Of a stretch of 64,000 nucleotides of DNA, positions 53,011 to 63,206 are shown piece after piece. The position numbers were made by a program, and so were the translations under genes. A model generated the notes under the pieces. The model worked only from the letters and a program-made list of their open reading frames with translations. It made no database searches and had not been told where the DNA came from. This DNA is from Paraburkholderia phenoliruptrix (lineage in GTDB: Bacteria; Pseudomonadota; Gammaproteobacteria; Burkholderiales; Burkholderiaceae), in the NCBI RefSeq assembly GCF_902859825.1, contig NZ_CADIKB010000011.1:116619-180618 (forward strand). The letters are read 5' to 3'. The first letter of the stretch is position 1, and the number at the start of each line of letters is the position of its first letter.

Positions 53011-53376
53011 TCAGTCCGCCGTGCGCCGGTCCGCCAACGCTTTCTCGCAGTCGGCCAGAACCTGCCGGACCAGCCTCGCGTCCGGATCGAGTTCGTCGGT
53101 ATCGAGAATTTCCTCGACGGCGTCGCGCGCCCAGTCGGTGTCGACGAAACGCGCGTGTCGGCGCGCGATTTCGAGCGCCGTTGCCGACAACTTCGCAATG
53201 GAGAGCCAGTCGGCTTCGCGCGCGCGCCGGTCGAGCCATTTGTGGGCGGCCTGCACGTGGAACGCCGCGTCGGGCCAGTCCTCGTTGAGATAGTAGGCGC
53301 CGAGGCTGCCGCATGTGAGCCAGCACAACAGCTCCAGACGGTCCCGCGGGCTCAGGTGGTGGCGTACATCACTCAT
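53011..53376 (-). CDS. Hypothetical protein, 121 aa
   Basis: A soluble, mostly helical protein of 121 residues that I do not recognise. Visible features are an acidic and aromatic core ([20 protein letters not shown]), [15 protein letters not shown], a central [17 protein letters not shown] and a basic C terminus. No signal peptide, TM or metal motif is seen. Consistent third-position GC bias and an intact frame support coding. The neighbours (LysR gene, GST) give no functional hint. Confidence 0.6.
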   Translation of the reverse strand: MSDVRHHLSPRDRLELLCWLTCGSLGAYYLNEDWPDAAFHVQAAHKWLDRRAREADWLSIAKLSATALEIARRHARFVDTDWARDAVEEILDTDELDPDARLVRQVLADCEKALADRRTAD

Positions 53377-53704
53377 GGCGACGCTCGCTGCGGTAAAGTG
53401 CTCTCCGGGGGAGGCGGCGCGCGGCCGTCCTCCGCATTTATTAACAATATCACGCAGAATTCACCAGCGGCAATTCCCGGGCGTACCCTGGCGCACGCTG
53501 CGTTTCCGGCCGCGGCAGGCGTGCTGTCAACGGCGCCTCCCGAGGGCGCCGGCCGGTCTCCCCCGTCGTTCGGCCGGCACGCTGCAACCTCACGGAAGCG
53601 CCGTGCGCGGTTCCATGCGCGGCCCGCTGCCGTGCGGCGCCCCGGAGCGAAAAATCCCCGAACGCGCTAACGTAACGTTTTCACCACCGTCTCATTCGAC
53701 CACC
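53377..53704. other. Intergenic gap, nothing recognised
   Basis: A 328-base gap between the divergent hypothetical gene and the GST gene. A short AT-rich stretch (53437-53465) may hold promoters. No ORF with a ribosome site, hairpin with T tract or repeat was found. Confidence 0.4.
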
Positions 53705-54328
53705 ATGCTGCAGATCCTCGGCAAGCCGTCCTCCATCAACGTGCGCAAGGTGCTGTGGACCTGCGCGGAACTCGGGCTGCCGTTCGAGCGCGAAGACTGG
53801 GGCGCGGGATTCCGCCCGACCCATGTGCCGGAATTCGTCGCGCTCAACCCGAACGCGATGGTGCCCGTCATCCGGGACGGCGACTTCGTGCTGTGGGAGT
53901 CGAACTCGATCATCCGCTATCTTGCCGGCCGTTACGGCGGCGAGTGGCTCTACCCGGTTGACGCGCGCGAACGCGCCCGGTGCGATCAGTGGATCGACTG
54001 GCAGGCGAGCGAACTGAACCGCTCGTGGAGCTACGCGTTCCTCGCGCTGGTGCGGCAGTCGCCGGCGCATCGGGATGCAGCGCAGATCGAGGCGTCGCGC
54101 GCGAGCTGGGCGAAGCACATGGCGATCGTCGAAGGGCAGTTGCAGCGCACCGGTGCGTTCATCGCCGGCGAGGCGTTCTCGCTCGCGGACATTCCGATCG
54201 CGCTGTCGATCAACCGATGGCTGGAAACCCCGATCGCACACGACGATCTGTCGGCAGTCGACGCCTATATGTCACGCCTCGCGGCGCGCGACGGTTATCG
54301 CGAGTATTGCCGCAACGGCACGCCGTAA
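53705..54328 (+). CDS. Glutathione S-transferase family protein
   Basis: A 207-residue cytoplasmic GST. The N-terminal thioredoxin fold reads [20 protein letters not shown], with the cis-Pro and glutathione-site [20 protein letters not shown] (Glu-Ser pair), and the helical domain has the N-capping motif [16 protein letters not shown]. The pattern suits the beta/theta-like bacterial class that conjugates or reduces small electrophiles. The long upstream ORF is rejected in favour of ATG 53705. It is convergent with fabV across a terminator and has no operon partner. Confidence 0.9.
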   Translation: MLQILGKPSSINVRKVLWTCAELGLPFEREDWGAGFRPTHVPEFVALNPNAMVPVIRDGDFVLWESNSIIRYLAGRYGGEWLYPVDARERARCDQWIDWQASELNRSWSYAFLALVRQSPAHRDAAQIEASRASWAKHMAIVEGQLQRTGAFIAGEAFSLADIPIALSINRWLETPIAHDDLSAVDAYMSRLAARDGYREYCRNGTP

Positions 54329-54436
54329 GGGCTGCTGCCTAGGTAACGAAGCGGGGAAAGGGAAGAGCGCTGGAGGCGGGGGCTGACCCGCCCCGCATCC
54401 GCGAAAAGAGAAAAAGAGGAAAAGAGGCGCAGCAGA

Positions 54437-54464
54437 AAAGCAAGAAAAGCGGGCAAAAGCCCGC
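54437..54464 (-). terminator. Intrinsic terminator of fabV
   Basis: On the minus strand GCGGGC-TTTT-GCCCGC (54464-54449) is a perfect 6-bp stem with a four-base loop, followed by TTTTCTTGC. It lies just after the fabV stop. Confidence 0.78.
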
Positions 54465-54470
54465 CCAGAC

Positions 54471-55667
54471 TCAGACTTGAACGAGCCGCGGAATCTGCAC
54501 GTCCGGATTGACGTCGGCCTCGTAATCGACGCCCTCGATCTCGAAACCGAAAAGACGCAGGAAATCGGTCTTGTAGCCGGCAAAGTCCGTGAGTTCGTAG
54601 AGGTTGTCGTTCGTGACCTTGTCCCACAGCGCTTCCACCCGCTGCTGCACCTCAGGGTCCAGTTCCTTGTAGTCGGCGCGCAGACGGCCCTCGTCGTCGA
54701 GATGCGGCGCCGGGCCGTACAGGCTCTCCTTGTAGAGCCCATAGACCTGCTCGATGCAGCCTTCGTGCGTGCCTTTTTCCTTCATCACCTTGAAGAGCAG
54801 CGACAGGTAGAGCGGCATCATGGGAATCGCGGAGCTGGCCTGCGTCACGACCGCTTTCAGCACCGACACGCGTGCGTCGCCGCCTTTGGCCGCGAGTTTC
54901 GCGCGGATACCGAGCACTTTCTGGTCGAGGTCCTTCTTGGCGGCGCCGATCGACCCGTTCCAGTAGATGTCGTGCGTGATCTTCTCGCCGAGGTAGGTGA
55001 ACGCGGTCGTCTTCGCGCCGTCCGCGAGCACGCCCGCTTCCAGCAGCGCGTCGATCCACATCTGCCAGTCTTCGCCGCCCATCACCGCGACCGTGTGGTC
55101 GATCTCGGTTTGGGTGGCCGGTTCGAGCACCGTTTCCTTAATGACTTCCTTGTCCGTGTCGATGCCGCGCAGCGTCACGGCCTTGCCGACCGGCTTCAGC
55201 GTGGACGTGAACACCTCGCCCGTTTTCGGATGCGTGCGCTTGGGCGCGGCAAGGCTGTACACGACGAGGTCGACCTGGCCGAGGTCGCGCTTGATGATTT
55301 CAATGGTGCGCGCCTTCACGTCGTCGGAAAACGCGTCGCCGTTGATGCTGGTTGCGTACAGGCCCTCCGCGGTGGCGAACTTCTCGAATGCCGCGCTGTT
55401 GTACCAGCCGGCCGTGCCGGCTTTGGTCTCGCTGCCGCCGCGCTCGAAGAACACGCCGAGGGTGGCCGCGCCCGAGCCGAACGCCGCGCTGATGCGCGCG
55501 GCGAGGCCATAGCCGGTGGACGCGCCGATCACGAGCACCTTTTTCGGACCGTTGGCGATGGGACCGCGTGCCTTGACGTAGTCGATCTGTTCCTTGACGT
55601 TGGCCTCGCAGCCCGTCGGATGGGTGGAAACGCAGATGAAGCCACGCACGCGCGGTTTGATGATCAT
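54471..55667 (-). CDS. fabV: Enoyl-[acyl-carrier-protein] reductase FabV
   Basis: NADH-dependent enoyl-ACP (trans-2-enoyl-CoA) reductase of 398 residues, last step of fatty-acid elongation. It shows the FabV N terminus [20 protein letters not shown], the cofactor loop [16 protein letters not shown] and the catalytic Tyr-x8-Lys as Tyr235 and Lys244 in [14 protein letters not shown], the same numbering as known Burkholderia FabV. FabV enzymes are generally less sensitive to triclosan than FabI. The ATG at 55667 has AGAGGTG upstream and is preferred over the longer ORF. Single-gene unit with its own terminator. Confidence 0.96.
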   Translation of the reverse strand: MIIKPRVRGFICVSTHPTGCEANVKEQIDYVKARGPIANGPKKVLVIGASTGYGLAARISAAFGSGAATLGVFFERGGSETKAGTAGWYNSAAFEKFATAEGLYATSINGDAFSDDVKARTIEIIKRDLGQVDLVVYSLAAPKRTHPKTGEVFTSTLKPVGKAVTLRGIDTDKEVIKETVLEPATQTEIDHTVAVMGGEDWQMWIDALLEAGVLADGAKTTAFTYLGEKITHDIYWNGSIGAAKKDLDQKVLGIRAKLAAKGGDARVSVLKAVVTQASSAIPMMPLYLSLLFKVMKEKGTHEGCIEQVYGLYKESLYGPAPHLDDEGRLRADYKELDPEVQQRVEALWDKVTNDNLYELTDFAGYKTDFLRLFGFEIEGVDYEADVNPDVQIPRLVQV

Positions 55668-55798
55668 GAAGCACCTCTTGTCGGAATTGGCGACATTATA
55701 GTGGCCCCCGGCGGCTGCGGGCAGCGGCGCGGCGGGGCTAGCCGCGTGCGGCGCCTGGCGCGCAGCGTGCCCAGCCGCGCGGGATCGGCGCAAGGCGC

Positions 55799-55829
55799 GG
55801 CAAGCAGACGGCAAGCAGACGGCAAGCAG
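55799..55829. repeat. Short tandem repeat upstream of fabV
   Basis: The 11-base word GGCAAGCAGAC is repeated about 2.8 times in tandem (55799-55829) in the divergent gap between fabV and the penicillin-binding protein gene. It could vary in copy number between strains. Confidence 0.6.
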
Positions 55830-55932
55830 GCCGCGGGTCGCAGGTGCCCCCCCGGCAAAACGTCCCCGCAAAAATCGGCCCACGTCGCACATCTTGGTAC
55901 GATTCAGCCTTTTCCCGCAGACGGTAGCCAGT

Positions 55933-58476
55933 GTGAAGCGTCTTATTCCCCTGATTCTCGAGACACTCGACCGAGGTCTGACCCGCGCGAACCCGCTCGT
56001 GGCCGGCGCGCTGTGGCACCTGCGCCACCCGACGCGCCGCGGCTTCCTCAAGGCGTGCGCCGCACTGCCGCTGCTCTTCGTGCTGTATGTGCTGATCCTG
56101 ATCCCGTTCACACCCGGCATCGGGGACATTCGCAAGGCGAAGATCGAGCAGCCGGCGCGCATTCTCTCGGCGGACGGCAAGCTGCTCGCCGAGTTCAAAC
56201 CGTCCAATCGCGAGTGGGTCAAGCTGAAGGACATCTCGCCGAATGTCGTCAACGCGCTGATCGCGACCGAAGATCATCGCTTCTATCAGCATTTCGGGCT
56301 CGACTGGCGGCGCACGGCGTCGGCGGCGCTGCACACCTTTTCCGGCGACCGGCAGGGCGGCTCGACGATCACCCAGCAACTCGCGCGCAACCTGTATCCC
56401 GACGAAATCGGCCGCGCGCCGACGCTCACGCGCAAGCTGAAGGAAGCGATCACCGCCTTCAAGATCGAGGCGCTCTACACGAAGGACGAGATTCTCGAAA
56501 CCTACCTGAACACCGTGCCGTTTCTCTACAACGCGTACGGCATCGAGATGGCCGCGCGCACGTATTTCGACAAATCGGCGTCGGAGCTGAACGTGCTGGA
56601 AAGCGCGACGCTCGCGGGCATGCTGAAGGGCAACAGCTATTACAACCCGGTGCTGAACCCGGAGCGCGCGCTGCAGCGGCGCAATACGGTGCTCGGGCAG
56701 ATGGTCAAGTTCGGCAAGCTCACGCCCGCCGCGTACGAGACGCTCAGAAAGAAGCCGTTGCGCATCGACTTCGAGCGCCAGACGGAGCCGCCGGGACCCG
56801 CGCCACATTTCACGCAGCAGCTGCGCAAATGGCTCGCGGCATGGGCCGATCGCAACGACTACAACATTTATTCGGACGGCCTCGTGGTGCGGACCACGAT
56901 CGATTCGCGTCTGCAGACCATGGCGACCCAGGCCGTGAACCTGCAGGGCAACCAGTTGCAGGGTCTCGCGAACGCGGCATGGGGCAGCCGCAATGGTTGC
57001 TCGAACGGCAAGGAGTTGCTCGCCACTTTTCTGCGCGAAACGCCCGACTACCGCGCGGCAAAAGACGCGGGTCTCGCCGACGACGAAGCGCTCAAGCGCG
57101 TGTCGGCGAACCGCAGCCTCGTGCAGTCCGTGTGCGACTCGAAAACGCGCGTCCAGGCCGATTTTCTCGCGATGGACCCGCGCAACGGCCAGATCAAGGC
57201 GTGGGTCGGCAGCCGCGATTTCAGCCAGGACCCGTTCGATCACGTGCAGCAGGCGCGGCGCCAGCCGGGCTCGACCTTCAAGCCGTTCGTCTACGCGGCA
57301 GCCTTTGAGGCAGGGGCGAAACCCAGCGACACCTTGCTCGACCAGCCCGTCGACATTCAACTCACGGGCGGCGAAGTCTGGCGCCCGAGCGACGAAGACG
57401 ACCCGACCGGGCGGCCCATCACGCTGCGCGACGGCCTCGCGTATTCGCGCAACCGCATTACCGCGCAGCTGATGCAAAGCGTCGGCCCGAACAAGGTCGC
57501 GCGGCTCGCGCGCGCAATGGGCGTGCGCGACAGTCCGCTCGAGGCGGTGCCGTCGCTCGCCTTGGGCACGAGTCCCGTCACGCTGAAGGAAATGGTGTCG
57601 GCGTACTGCACGATCGCCAACCTCGGCGGCTACGTGGAGCCGGTGATGGTCACCCGTATCGAAGACCGCAACGGCGAAGTGCTGGCCGACTTCGCGCCCG
57701 CGTCGCCGCAGCAGGAACTGCCCGCGGATGCCGCGCGCACGCTCGTCGACGTGATGCGCGACGTCGTCAATCGCGGCACCGGGGCGGCGATCCGCAGCCG
57801 CTTCGGCGTGCGCGGCGACGTCGCGGGCAAGACGGGCACGACGCAGGGCAACGCGGACGGCTGGTTCATCCTGATCCATCCGCAGCTCGTGGCCGGCGCC
57901 TGGGTGGGGTTCAACGACAGCCGGGTGACCTTGCGCAGCGACTACTGGGGGCAGGGGGCGCATAGCGCACTGCCGATCGTCGGCGACTTTTTCCAGCGCG
58001 CGCAGCGCTCCAAGCTGGTCGATACCCGCGTCAGGTTCGCCACCGAGCAGCAGCCGGGCTGGTTCGCCGAGCGCTCGGAGCGGTTGCGGGCGTGGTTCCA
58101 GCAGCTGTTTCCGTCGACGTCGCCAGCGCTGAAGCCTGGCGGGGCCGTCGCTACCCGCGATACGACGCGGCGTGCGCCGGTCGTGGCGGCTTCGTCGGCG
58201 GCGTCGGTGGCGTCGGCGGCAGAAGGTCCGGCTGACGCGGCGTCGGCTGCCGCGGCGTCGGGCGCATCAGCAACTGAAGCATCACGCGCGCTGCCGCCCT
58301 TGCTCACGGCGCCCGGTGCCGCTTCGAGTCCCGCAGCGCTCGACGAGCCGGTTCACGGCGAAGCGCGCGGCGCGGGCACGGCGGCGTCCGCGCCGACCCC
58401 GACGCCCGACGATGTCGTGCCGCCGGACGCAGTGGGCGCCGACGGGCAGGCAGGCGGAACGAGCGCTGCGCAGTGA
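55933..58476 (+). CDS. Class A penicillin-binding protein (PBP1A-like)
   Basis: Bifunctional peptidoglycan synthase of 847 residues. One N-terminal helix ([19 protein letters not shown]) anchors it in the inner membrane. The GT51 transglycosylase domain has [29 protein letters not shown] and [20 protein letters not shown]. The transpeptidase has Ser447 in STFK, Ser505 in SRN and KTG at Lys633. The last 120 residues are an Ala/Pro/Ser-rich periplasmic tail not found in E. coli PBP1a. The start is GTG at 55933; ribosome site weak. An upstream TTG at 55894 is less likely. Divergent from fabV. Confidence 0.92.
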   Translation: MKRLIPLILETLDRGLTRANPLVAGALWHLRHPTRRGFLKACAALPLLFVLYVLILIPFTPGIGDIRKAKIEQPARILSADGKLLAEFKPSNREWVKLKDISPNVVNALIATEDHRFYQHFGLDWRRTASAALHTFSGDRQGGSTITQQLARNLYPDEIGRAPTLTRKLKEAITAFKIEALYTKDEILETYLNTVPFLYNAYGIEMAARTYFDKSASELNVLESATLAGMLKGNSYYNPVLNPERALQRRNTVLGQMVKFGKLTPAAYETLRKKPLRIDFERQTEPPGPAPHFTQQLRKWLAAWADRNDYNIYSDGLVVRTTIDSRLQTMATQAVNLQGNQLQGLANAAWGSRNGCSNGKELLATFLRETPDYRAAKDAGLADDEALKRVSANRSLVQSVCDSKTRVQADFLAMDPRNGQIKAWVGSRDFSQDPFDHVQQARRQPGSTFKPFVYAAAFEAGAKPSDTLLDQPVDIQLTGGEVWRPSDEDDPTGRPITLRDGLAYSRNRITAQLMQSVGPNKVARLARAMGVRDSPLEAVPSLALGTSPVTLKEMVSAYCTIANLGGYVEPVMVTRIEDRNGEVLADFAPASPQQELPADAARTLVDVMRDVVNRGTGAAIRSRFGVRGDVAGKTGTTQGNADGWFILIHPQLVAGAWVGFNDSRVTLRSDYWGQGAHSALPIVGDFFQRAQRSKLVDTRVRFATEQQPGWFAERSERLRAWFQQLFPSTSPALKPGGAVATRDTTRRAPVVAASSAASVASAAEGPADAASAAAASGASATEASRALPPLLTAPGAASSPAALDEPVHGEARGAGTAASAPTPTPDDVVPPDAVGADGQAGGTSAAQ

Positions 58477-58522
58477 GCGCCGCCGGCTTCCTGTCGCCGG
58501 GCTCGCCCCGCTCCAACTCAGC

Positions 58523-59875
58523 CTAATATTCCGCCACTCCGGGCCGCGCGGGCGCTGCGCGCCCGACTGCGCCCGCCGATGTCTCCAGCGACGCATCGTG
58601 ATGCAGCAGCAGCGCGGCCGCCGCGCCGACGAGCCCTGCGCCCGCCAGACACAGCAGGCCCGCACCGAAGCCGCCGGTACTGTCCTTGATCCAGCCCATC
58701 GCGTAAGGTCCGAAGAATCCCGCCAGGTTGCCGAGCGAATTGATCGCGGCGATGCCGCCTGCCGCCGCGGCGCCCGACAGAAACGCAGCCGGCAGCGTCC
58801 AGATGACGGGCAGGCAGCCGAAAATACCGAACCCGGCGATCGACAGCGCGATCATTTTTTCCACCGGATTGTCGAGCCCCGCCGAGGCCGCGATGCCGGC
58901 TGCCGCGACCGTCAGCGCAATTGCCACATGGCGCTTGCGTTCGAGCTTGCGGTCGGAATGACGCCCCCACGCCACCATGCTGATCACGCCGACGATATAC
59001 GGCAACGACGTCACAAAGCCCGTCTGCAGGTTGGTCAAACCGAACGACTTGACGATTTGCGGCAGGAAAAAACTCAAGCCGTAATTCGTTGCGTTCGCAC
59101 CGAAGTAGATCAGTGCGATAGCGAGCACGCGCGGATTGAAGAGCGCTTCCTTCACGCTGAACGCATGCGCGGCCTCCCGATGCTCGCGCTCCTGCTTCTG
59201 GCGCGCGACGAGCCATTCCCGTTCGTCGGCGGCGAGCCAGCTTGCGTCGGCCGGCTTGTCGGTCAAATAGAACCAGACCGCGAACGCGAGCAGCAGGGCG
59301 GGCAGCGCTTCGATCAGATAGACCCATTGCCAGCCGGCAAGGCCGGCGAAGCCGTCCATGGAGAGCAGGGCGCCCGAAATCGGGCCGCCTATCACCGTGG
59401 AAAGCGGAATCGCCGCCATGAAATAGCCGACGACACGGCCGCGATACGCCGCAGGAAACCACAATGTGAGCAGGAAGATGACGCCGGGAAAGAAGCCCGC
59501 CTCGGCCACGCCGAGCAGAATGCGCAGGCTGTAGAACACATGGGCGGCCGACAGTCCCGTGTATTGCGCGATATGTGGGATATACGCCATTGCGCCGGCC
59601 AGAATACCCCACGTGAACATGATTCGCGCGATCCACCGGCGCGCGCCGAATTTCTCCAGCAGCAGGTTCGACGGCACTTCGAAAAAGAAGTACGCGATAA
59701 AGAAAATCCCCGCGCCAAAGCCGAATGCACTCGCCGACAGCCCGAGCGCCTTGTTCATCTGCAGCGCGGCAAAGCCGACGTTCACGCGGTCCAGATAGGC
59801 GATGAAATAGCAGACGATCAGGAACGGCACGAGCCGAACCGTCACACGTTTCATGGTACGTGCTTCGAGCTCCAT
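58523..59875 (-). CDS. MFS transporter (anion:cation symporter family)
   Basis: Inner-membrane permease of 450 residues with 12 helices. Typical segments of the ACS group (phthalate, 4-hydroxyphenylacetate, tartrate or galactonate permeases) are YFIAYLDRVNVGFAALQMNK, GAGIFFIAYFFFEVPSNLLL, GVAEAGFFPGVIFLLTLWFP and SLGNLAGFFGPYAMGWIKDS. GGAGGAG stands before the ATG at 59875. Expected substrate is a carboxylate or sugar acid. It is alone, convergent with the PBP gene 46 bases away. Confidence 0.9.
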   Translation of the reverse strand: MELEARTMKRVTVRLVPFLIVCYFIAYLDRVNVGFAALQMNKALGLSASAFGFGAGIFFIAYFFFEVPSNLLLEKFGARRWIARIMFTWGILAGAMAYIPHIAQYTGLSAAHVFYSLRILLGVAEAGFFPGVIFLLTLWFPAAYRGRVVGYFMAAIPLSTVIGGPISGALLSMDGFAGLAGWQWVYLIEALPALLLAFAVWFYLTDKPADASWLAADEREWLVARQKQEREHREAAHAFSVKEALFNPRVLAIALIYFGANATNYGLSFFLPQIVKSFGLTNLQTGFVTSLPYIVGVISMVAWGRHSDRKLERKRHVAIALTVAAAGIAASAGLDNPVEKMIALSIAGFGIFGCLPVIWTLPAAFLSGAAAAGGIAAINSLGNLAGFFGPYAMGWIKDSTGGFGAGLLCLAGAGLVGAAAALLLHHDASLETSAGAVGRAAPARPGVAEY

Positions 59876-60168
59876 GGATGTCTCCTCCAGTTCATGGTCC
59901 GGATGGTTCTCAAGATGTCGTTACAGACTAGTCGCTCGGCTCCGATTCGGGAAGTGCTTTAAGCAGTTCATGCACGCCAATACGCATAAGCGTCGCTCGC
60001 GCCATGCACGAGGATTGTTCGGGCGACGGCAACAGTGTTTTCGAGCCGTGAGGCTGATCTCGCGCGGAAGATTCCGGATAATTCGATTCGGAGAAAAAAC
60101 GAACCCGTCGGTCCGCGTGACTCGACAAGCGGTCACGGAACGATCAGATCAGCAGGCGCAGGTACATC

Positions 60169-60498
60169 ATGTTGAACAAGCTTCGCGATTGGGCGCGCGT
60201 CGCCCTGACGGCACTCGCGGCGCTCGCGGTGCTCACGACGGGCGGCGCGCTGGCCGGTTGCGCGTCGTCGACGCACGTCGTCGCCACCGAAAAACCCGGC
60301 ACATACACGGTCGCCGCGAGCGCGGCGGGCGGGCGCATGGCATGGGCGCGCGCGCACGCAGAGGCGCTCAACGAGGCGCGCGATTACTGCGAGCGCCTCG
60401 GCATGCAAAGCAGCATCAATGAAGAATCGGTGAGCGGGGTGGCCATGCTGACCACCCACGCTTCGTCGGTGAACTTCGAATGTCATCCGAAGTTCTAG
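60169..60498 (+). CDS. Small lipoprotein of unknown function
   Basis: A 109-residue exported lipoprotein. A signal peptide helix (VALTALAALAVLTTGGA) leads to lipobox LAGC, then a mixed domain with AWARAHAEALNEARDYCERL and a C-terminal SVNFECHPKF, which leaves two cysteines that may bond. The family is not known to me in function, but similar small lipoproteins are frequent in Burkholderia. Orientation and ribosome site (CAGGT) are adequate. It converges on the cupin gene 14 bases away. Confidence 0.75.
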   Translation: MLNKLRDWARVALTALAALAVLTTGGALAGCASSTHVVATEKPGTYTVAASAAGGRMAWARAHAEALNEARDYCERLGMQSSINEESVSGVAMLTTHASSVNFECHPKF

Positions 60499-60512
60499 GG
60501 CGAGGAGGGCGG

Positions 60513-61016
60513 TTACTTATGGTCGAAGGTCACGAGCTTGTTGTCATTCGTGTCCGCGACGAAAATGGCGAGCAGTCGGGCCGGTTCGGAATCGCTCGCG
60601 TTTTCGCTCACGGTGTGATGCGCGCCCGGCTTCTCGATCCAGTGTTCGCCAGCATGAAAGACCCGTGCGTTACCACCGTTCACGCCGCTGCGGATCGCGC
60701 CTGACAGCACATACGCGACCACGAAGGCTTTCCCATGCCGGTGCGGCAACGACTTGCCGCCCGGTGCGTAGTCGACCACGAGCGCGGTCATTTTTTTGCC
60801 GGGCACGTTTGCGATCGCTTCGGCGAAGGCGGGCGTGATGGTTTCGTGAGCTGCGGCTGTGGTTGCGTTCGCATTTGCTGCTGCGGCTGCATGGGCATCT
60901 GAGTTTGTGTTTGCGTTGGCGTCTGCGGCGAGCGCGGATTGCGATGTTGCGAGCATGCTGGAAGTGGCGAGGACTCCAGCGGCGATAAGGGTGCGCAGCT
61001 TCATTTGCGGGTTCAT
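60513..61016 (-). CDS. Exported cupin-domain protein
   Basis: A 167-residue protein with a signal peptide (LIAAGVLATSSMLATSQSAL), a low-complexity Ala/Asn/Thr linker and a single cupin domain: motif 1 PHRHGKAFVVAYVLSGAIRS and motif 2 GEHWIEKPGAHHTVSEN, holding the metal-binding His/Glu set. Many such proteins are annotated as cupins of unknown enzymatic role in the periplasm. The ATG at 61016 overlaps the stop of the broken azoreductase (ATGA) and has GGAG nine bases upstream, so the two were a coupled pair. Confidence 0.85.
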   Translation of the reverse strand: MNPQMKLRTLIAAGVLATSSMLATSQSALAADANANTNSDAHAAAAANANATTAAAHETITPAFAEAIANVPGKKMTALVVDYAPGGKSLPHRHGKAFVVAYVLSGAIRSGVNGGNARVFHAGEHWIEKPGAHHTVSENASDSEPARLLAIFVADTNDNKLVTFDHK

Positions 61017-61709
61017 TGCGCGATCTCCGAGTCGATGTCCTGATAGCTTGCCGCGTCCTGCGTGTTCGCATTCGAAGCCGGCTTTGCCCAGCTTGCCGCG
61101 ACCGCCGTCAATTCGTGGCGAGCGCGCTCGAGCGCTTCGGCTCGCGCTTCCTGATTCGCGAACTGCAACGGCTGCGCGTCGACAAAAGTCGGCGTCGCGA
61201 CGCCGAGGAAACCGAACGCGGCCTTGAGCGCGGGCGTGAGCGCGTCCATGGATGCGTACGGCGAGCCTGGCCGCAAGTCCGCGCCGCGGCTCGTGATGAA
61301 CAGCACTTTCTTGCCCGCGAGCTGACCGACGATCGCACCGTCCGGACCATGCGCGTAAGTCACGCCCGCGCGCGAAATGGCGTCGACGAACGCCTTGAAG
61401 ACGGACGGCATCGACCAGTTGTACATCGGGCATCGCGAACACGAGCGCGTCGGCGGCAAGCACGCGTTGGCACAGCGCATCGGACGCCGCAAGCCGCGCC
61501 TTCATGGCCGGCGTGCGCTCGTGCGGCGGCGCGTACGTCGCAACGGCGAAAGCTTCGTCGACGTGCGCCGGCGGATTGGCGGACAGGTCAAGATAATCGA
61601 CTTCAAGGTTGACGTGTTCGGCGCGCAGGCATTCGAGAAAATAGCGGCTTAGCGCGCGTGAGTTGGAACGCTCGCGTTTGGCGCTCGCGTCGACGTGCAT
61701 CAGCTTCAT
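61013..61709 (-). pseudogene. azoR: FMN-dependent NADH-azoreductase, frameshifted
   Basis: The frame from the ATG at 61709 reads MKLMHVDASAKRERSNSRAL to RVLAADALVFAMP, then jumps. The other frame continues MYNWSMPSVFKAFVDAISRA, GPDGAIVGQLAGKKVLF and ends at 61013. Joined, they make a full flavodoxin-like azoreductase (FMN-site MPMYN). A single extra base at about 61427 separates the halves. The gene is probably inactive unless the extra base is a sequencing error. The start has AAGGA eight bases upstream, and the 3' end still overlaps the cupin start. Confidence 0.8.
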
Positions 61710-61870
61710 CACCGGTTTCCTTGGAGGTTAATGGGAGAAGCTCAGATTAGTCGTCGGGGTGGCCTTGGGAAATGACCGATTTTTGGAGATTTGAGGTGAC
61801 CGGTTGGGCGCTTGTGGCGGACATTACTAAAAGAGCCGTCACATACAATCGGTTGATAATTTATATTATG

Positions 61871-62008
61871 TCAAATGTTGGAGCTAACGAAACGAAGGCA
61901 CTTATTCACGCCGGCTGCGATCGCCGGTAACGCCGACCTCACTGAGCTCGCCTGCCCACAGAGCGCAGCGCCCGCGCCTGCTCCGGCAATAGCAAAGCGA
62001 AGATTCAT
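61871..62008 (-). pseudogene. Short reading frame beside cytochrome remnants (45 aa)
   Basis: From an ATG at 62008 with AAGGACAGG upstream, the frame reads MNLRFAIAGAGAGAALCG, a signal-peptide-like start, then stops after 45 codons in sequence without a domain. It lies 44 bases after the DUF1924 fragment on the same strand, where intact operons usually have a diheme cytochrome c. A truncated N terminus of that gene is inferred; it may instead be chance. Confidence 0.3.
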
Positions 62009-62052
62009 CTGCCTGTCCTTCAGAAAGTGGTCCATGGAAAAGGAGGCGCCCG

Positions 62053-62205
62053 CTATGGCTCGAGCGTCATCAGCCAGTTCACAAGGTCAGCCTTCTCCGA
62101 CGCCGTGCATTCCCGCCCCACCACGTCGCCGCAGTTGCGGCGGGACCACTTCTCTGTCTTTGCCGCGTCGGTGAATCGACCTGAGTCAACGCAGGCGGAT
62201 CGGTA
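62053..62205 (-). pseudogene. C-terminal fragment of a DUF1924 / SHP-like cytochrome protein
   Basis: An open stretch on the minus strand reads GRFTDAAKTEKWSRRNCGDV and VGRECTASEKADLVNWLMTL before a stop. This is the C-terminal pattern of DUF1924 (sphaeroides heme protein-like) proteins, which lie beside a diheme cytochrome c and cytochrome b. Everything upstream of residue FTD, including the heme site, is missing and an in-frame stop lies 10 codons before it, so this is a remnant. The rest of the gap 61710-62328 holds nothing else recognisable. Confidence 0.6.
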
Positions 62206-62328
62206 TCAGTCAATGAGCGCCAGGAGGATGGTGGATCTGCGCGGGCCATGAGCCGCTTTTGAAAGAATGCGCGATCTCTCGAATGACCCGCGATTGTTAT
62301 GTCTTCCTGAAGAAAGCGAGCTATCAAT

Positions 62329-62889
62329 CTAGCGACGGATCCAGCCATCCGGTACTTCGAAGGTCCTGATCACTCGTGCCGGTGTACCAGCGGCAAGGCT
62401 CCTCGCCGGGATTGCGCCGGTGACAATGGAGCCGGCCGCAATGACACTGTGGTCGCCAATAGACGCTCCTGCCAGAACCATGGAGTTTGCACCGATCCAG
62501 ACGTTGTTCCCAATCGATACCGGTGCCTCGGTTAGCGGCTCATCCGGGCATACCTGATGAAAGTGAGTGTCGTAGATATAAACCATGTCTCCAATCTGGA
62601 CGGAGTGGCCGATTTTGATCGATTTCGCGGCACATAAAACGATACCGTCGTTAAATAATGCGTCGTCGCCTACTTCCAGCACTGCGTCCTTGAGGACGGT
62701 TAAATGCTGCCGAAGACGAAAGGAGCGAAAGCAACAGTTCTTTCCAAGCCTGACCTGCCCTTCACCCGCGAAATCGGGAAAATATCCGTCGATGACGGGG
62801 CGTCCGGCACATTGGATGGTCCGCGGTCTGACAAGGGAATAGAGATGCCCCTTAAGACGGGATCTATTCATCATATTACTGAGGTCCAT
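62329..62889 (-). CDS. Hexapeptide-repeat (LbH) O-acetyltransferase
   Basis: A 186-residue left-handed beta-helix acyltransferase of the maltose/galactoside acetyltransferase or WbbJ group. It has AVLEVGDDALFNDGIVLCAA, IGDMVYIYDTHFHQ with the catalytic His, and the coils APVSIGNNVWIGANSMVLAG, ASIGDHSVIAAGSIVTGAIP with a final AGTPARVIR. The ATG at 62889 has AAGGA nine bases upstream; a TTG at 62910 is possible. Base composition is visibly lower in GC than the rest of the window, a sign of later acquisition. It has no polysaccharide gene beside it, so the target is unknown. Confidence 0.85.
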   Translation of the reverse strand: MDLSNMMNRSRLKGHLYSLVRPRTIQCAGRPVIDGYFPDFAGEGQVRLGKNCCFRSFRLRQHLTVLKDAVLEVGDDALFNDGIVLCAAKSIKIGHSVQIGDMVYIYDTHFHQVCPDEPLTEAPVSIGNNVWIGANSMVLAGASIGDHSVIAAGSIVTGAIPARSLAAGTPARVIRTFEVPDGWIRR

Positions 62890-63206
62890 TTCTTGTATTC
62901 CTTGGAGCAATGCCTCGACAATAAGGATCGGCTATGACAAATCGAGCCTTCGATGGTTCGCGTCAGGCACGCACTCCGGGAAACAGAAAGTTCGCAGTAC
63001 TGAAACTGTCGGGTCGAACTATCCACAGATCAGGCAGCTGAGTGGCAGAAAAAACGTACCCGGATCGGCGGCCTCCCCCGCTTGTCGCAGCCAACCCAGC
63101 ACCTGCTCGGCCGATCTCAGATGGACTCGCAAATGGTAGTCTGTCATTGTCCTTTCTGTTGCAGGCCAATGGAGCAGTCTTCGGTGGACGCCTGGACTAT
63201 TTCATC

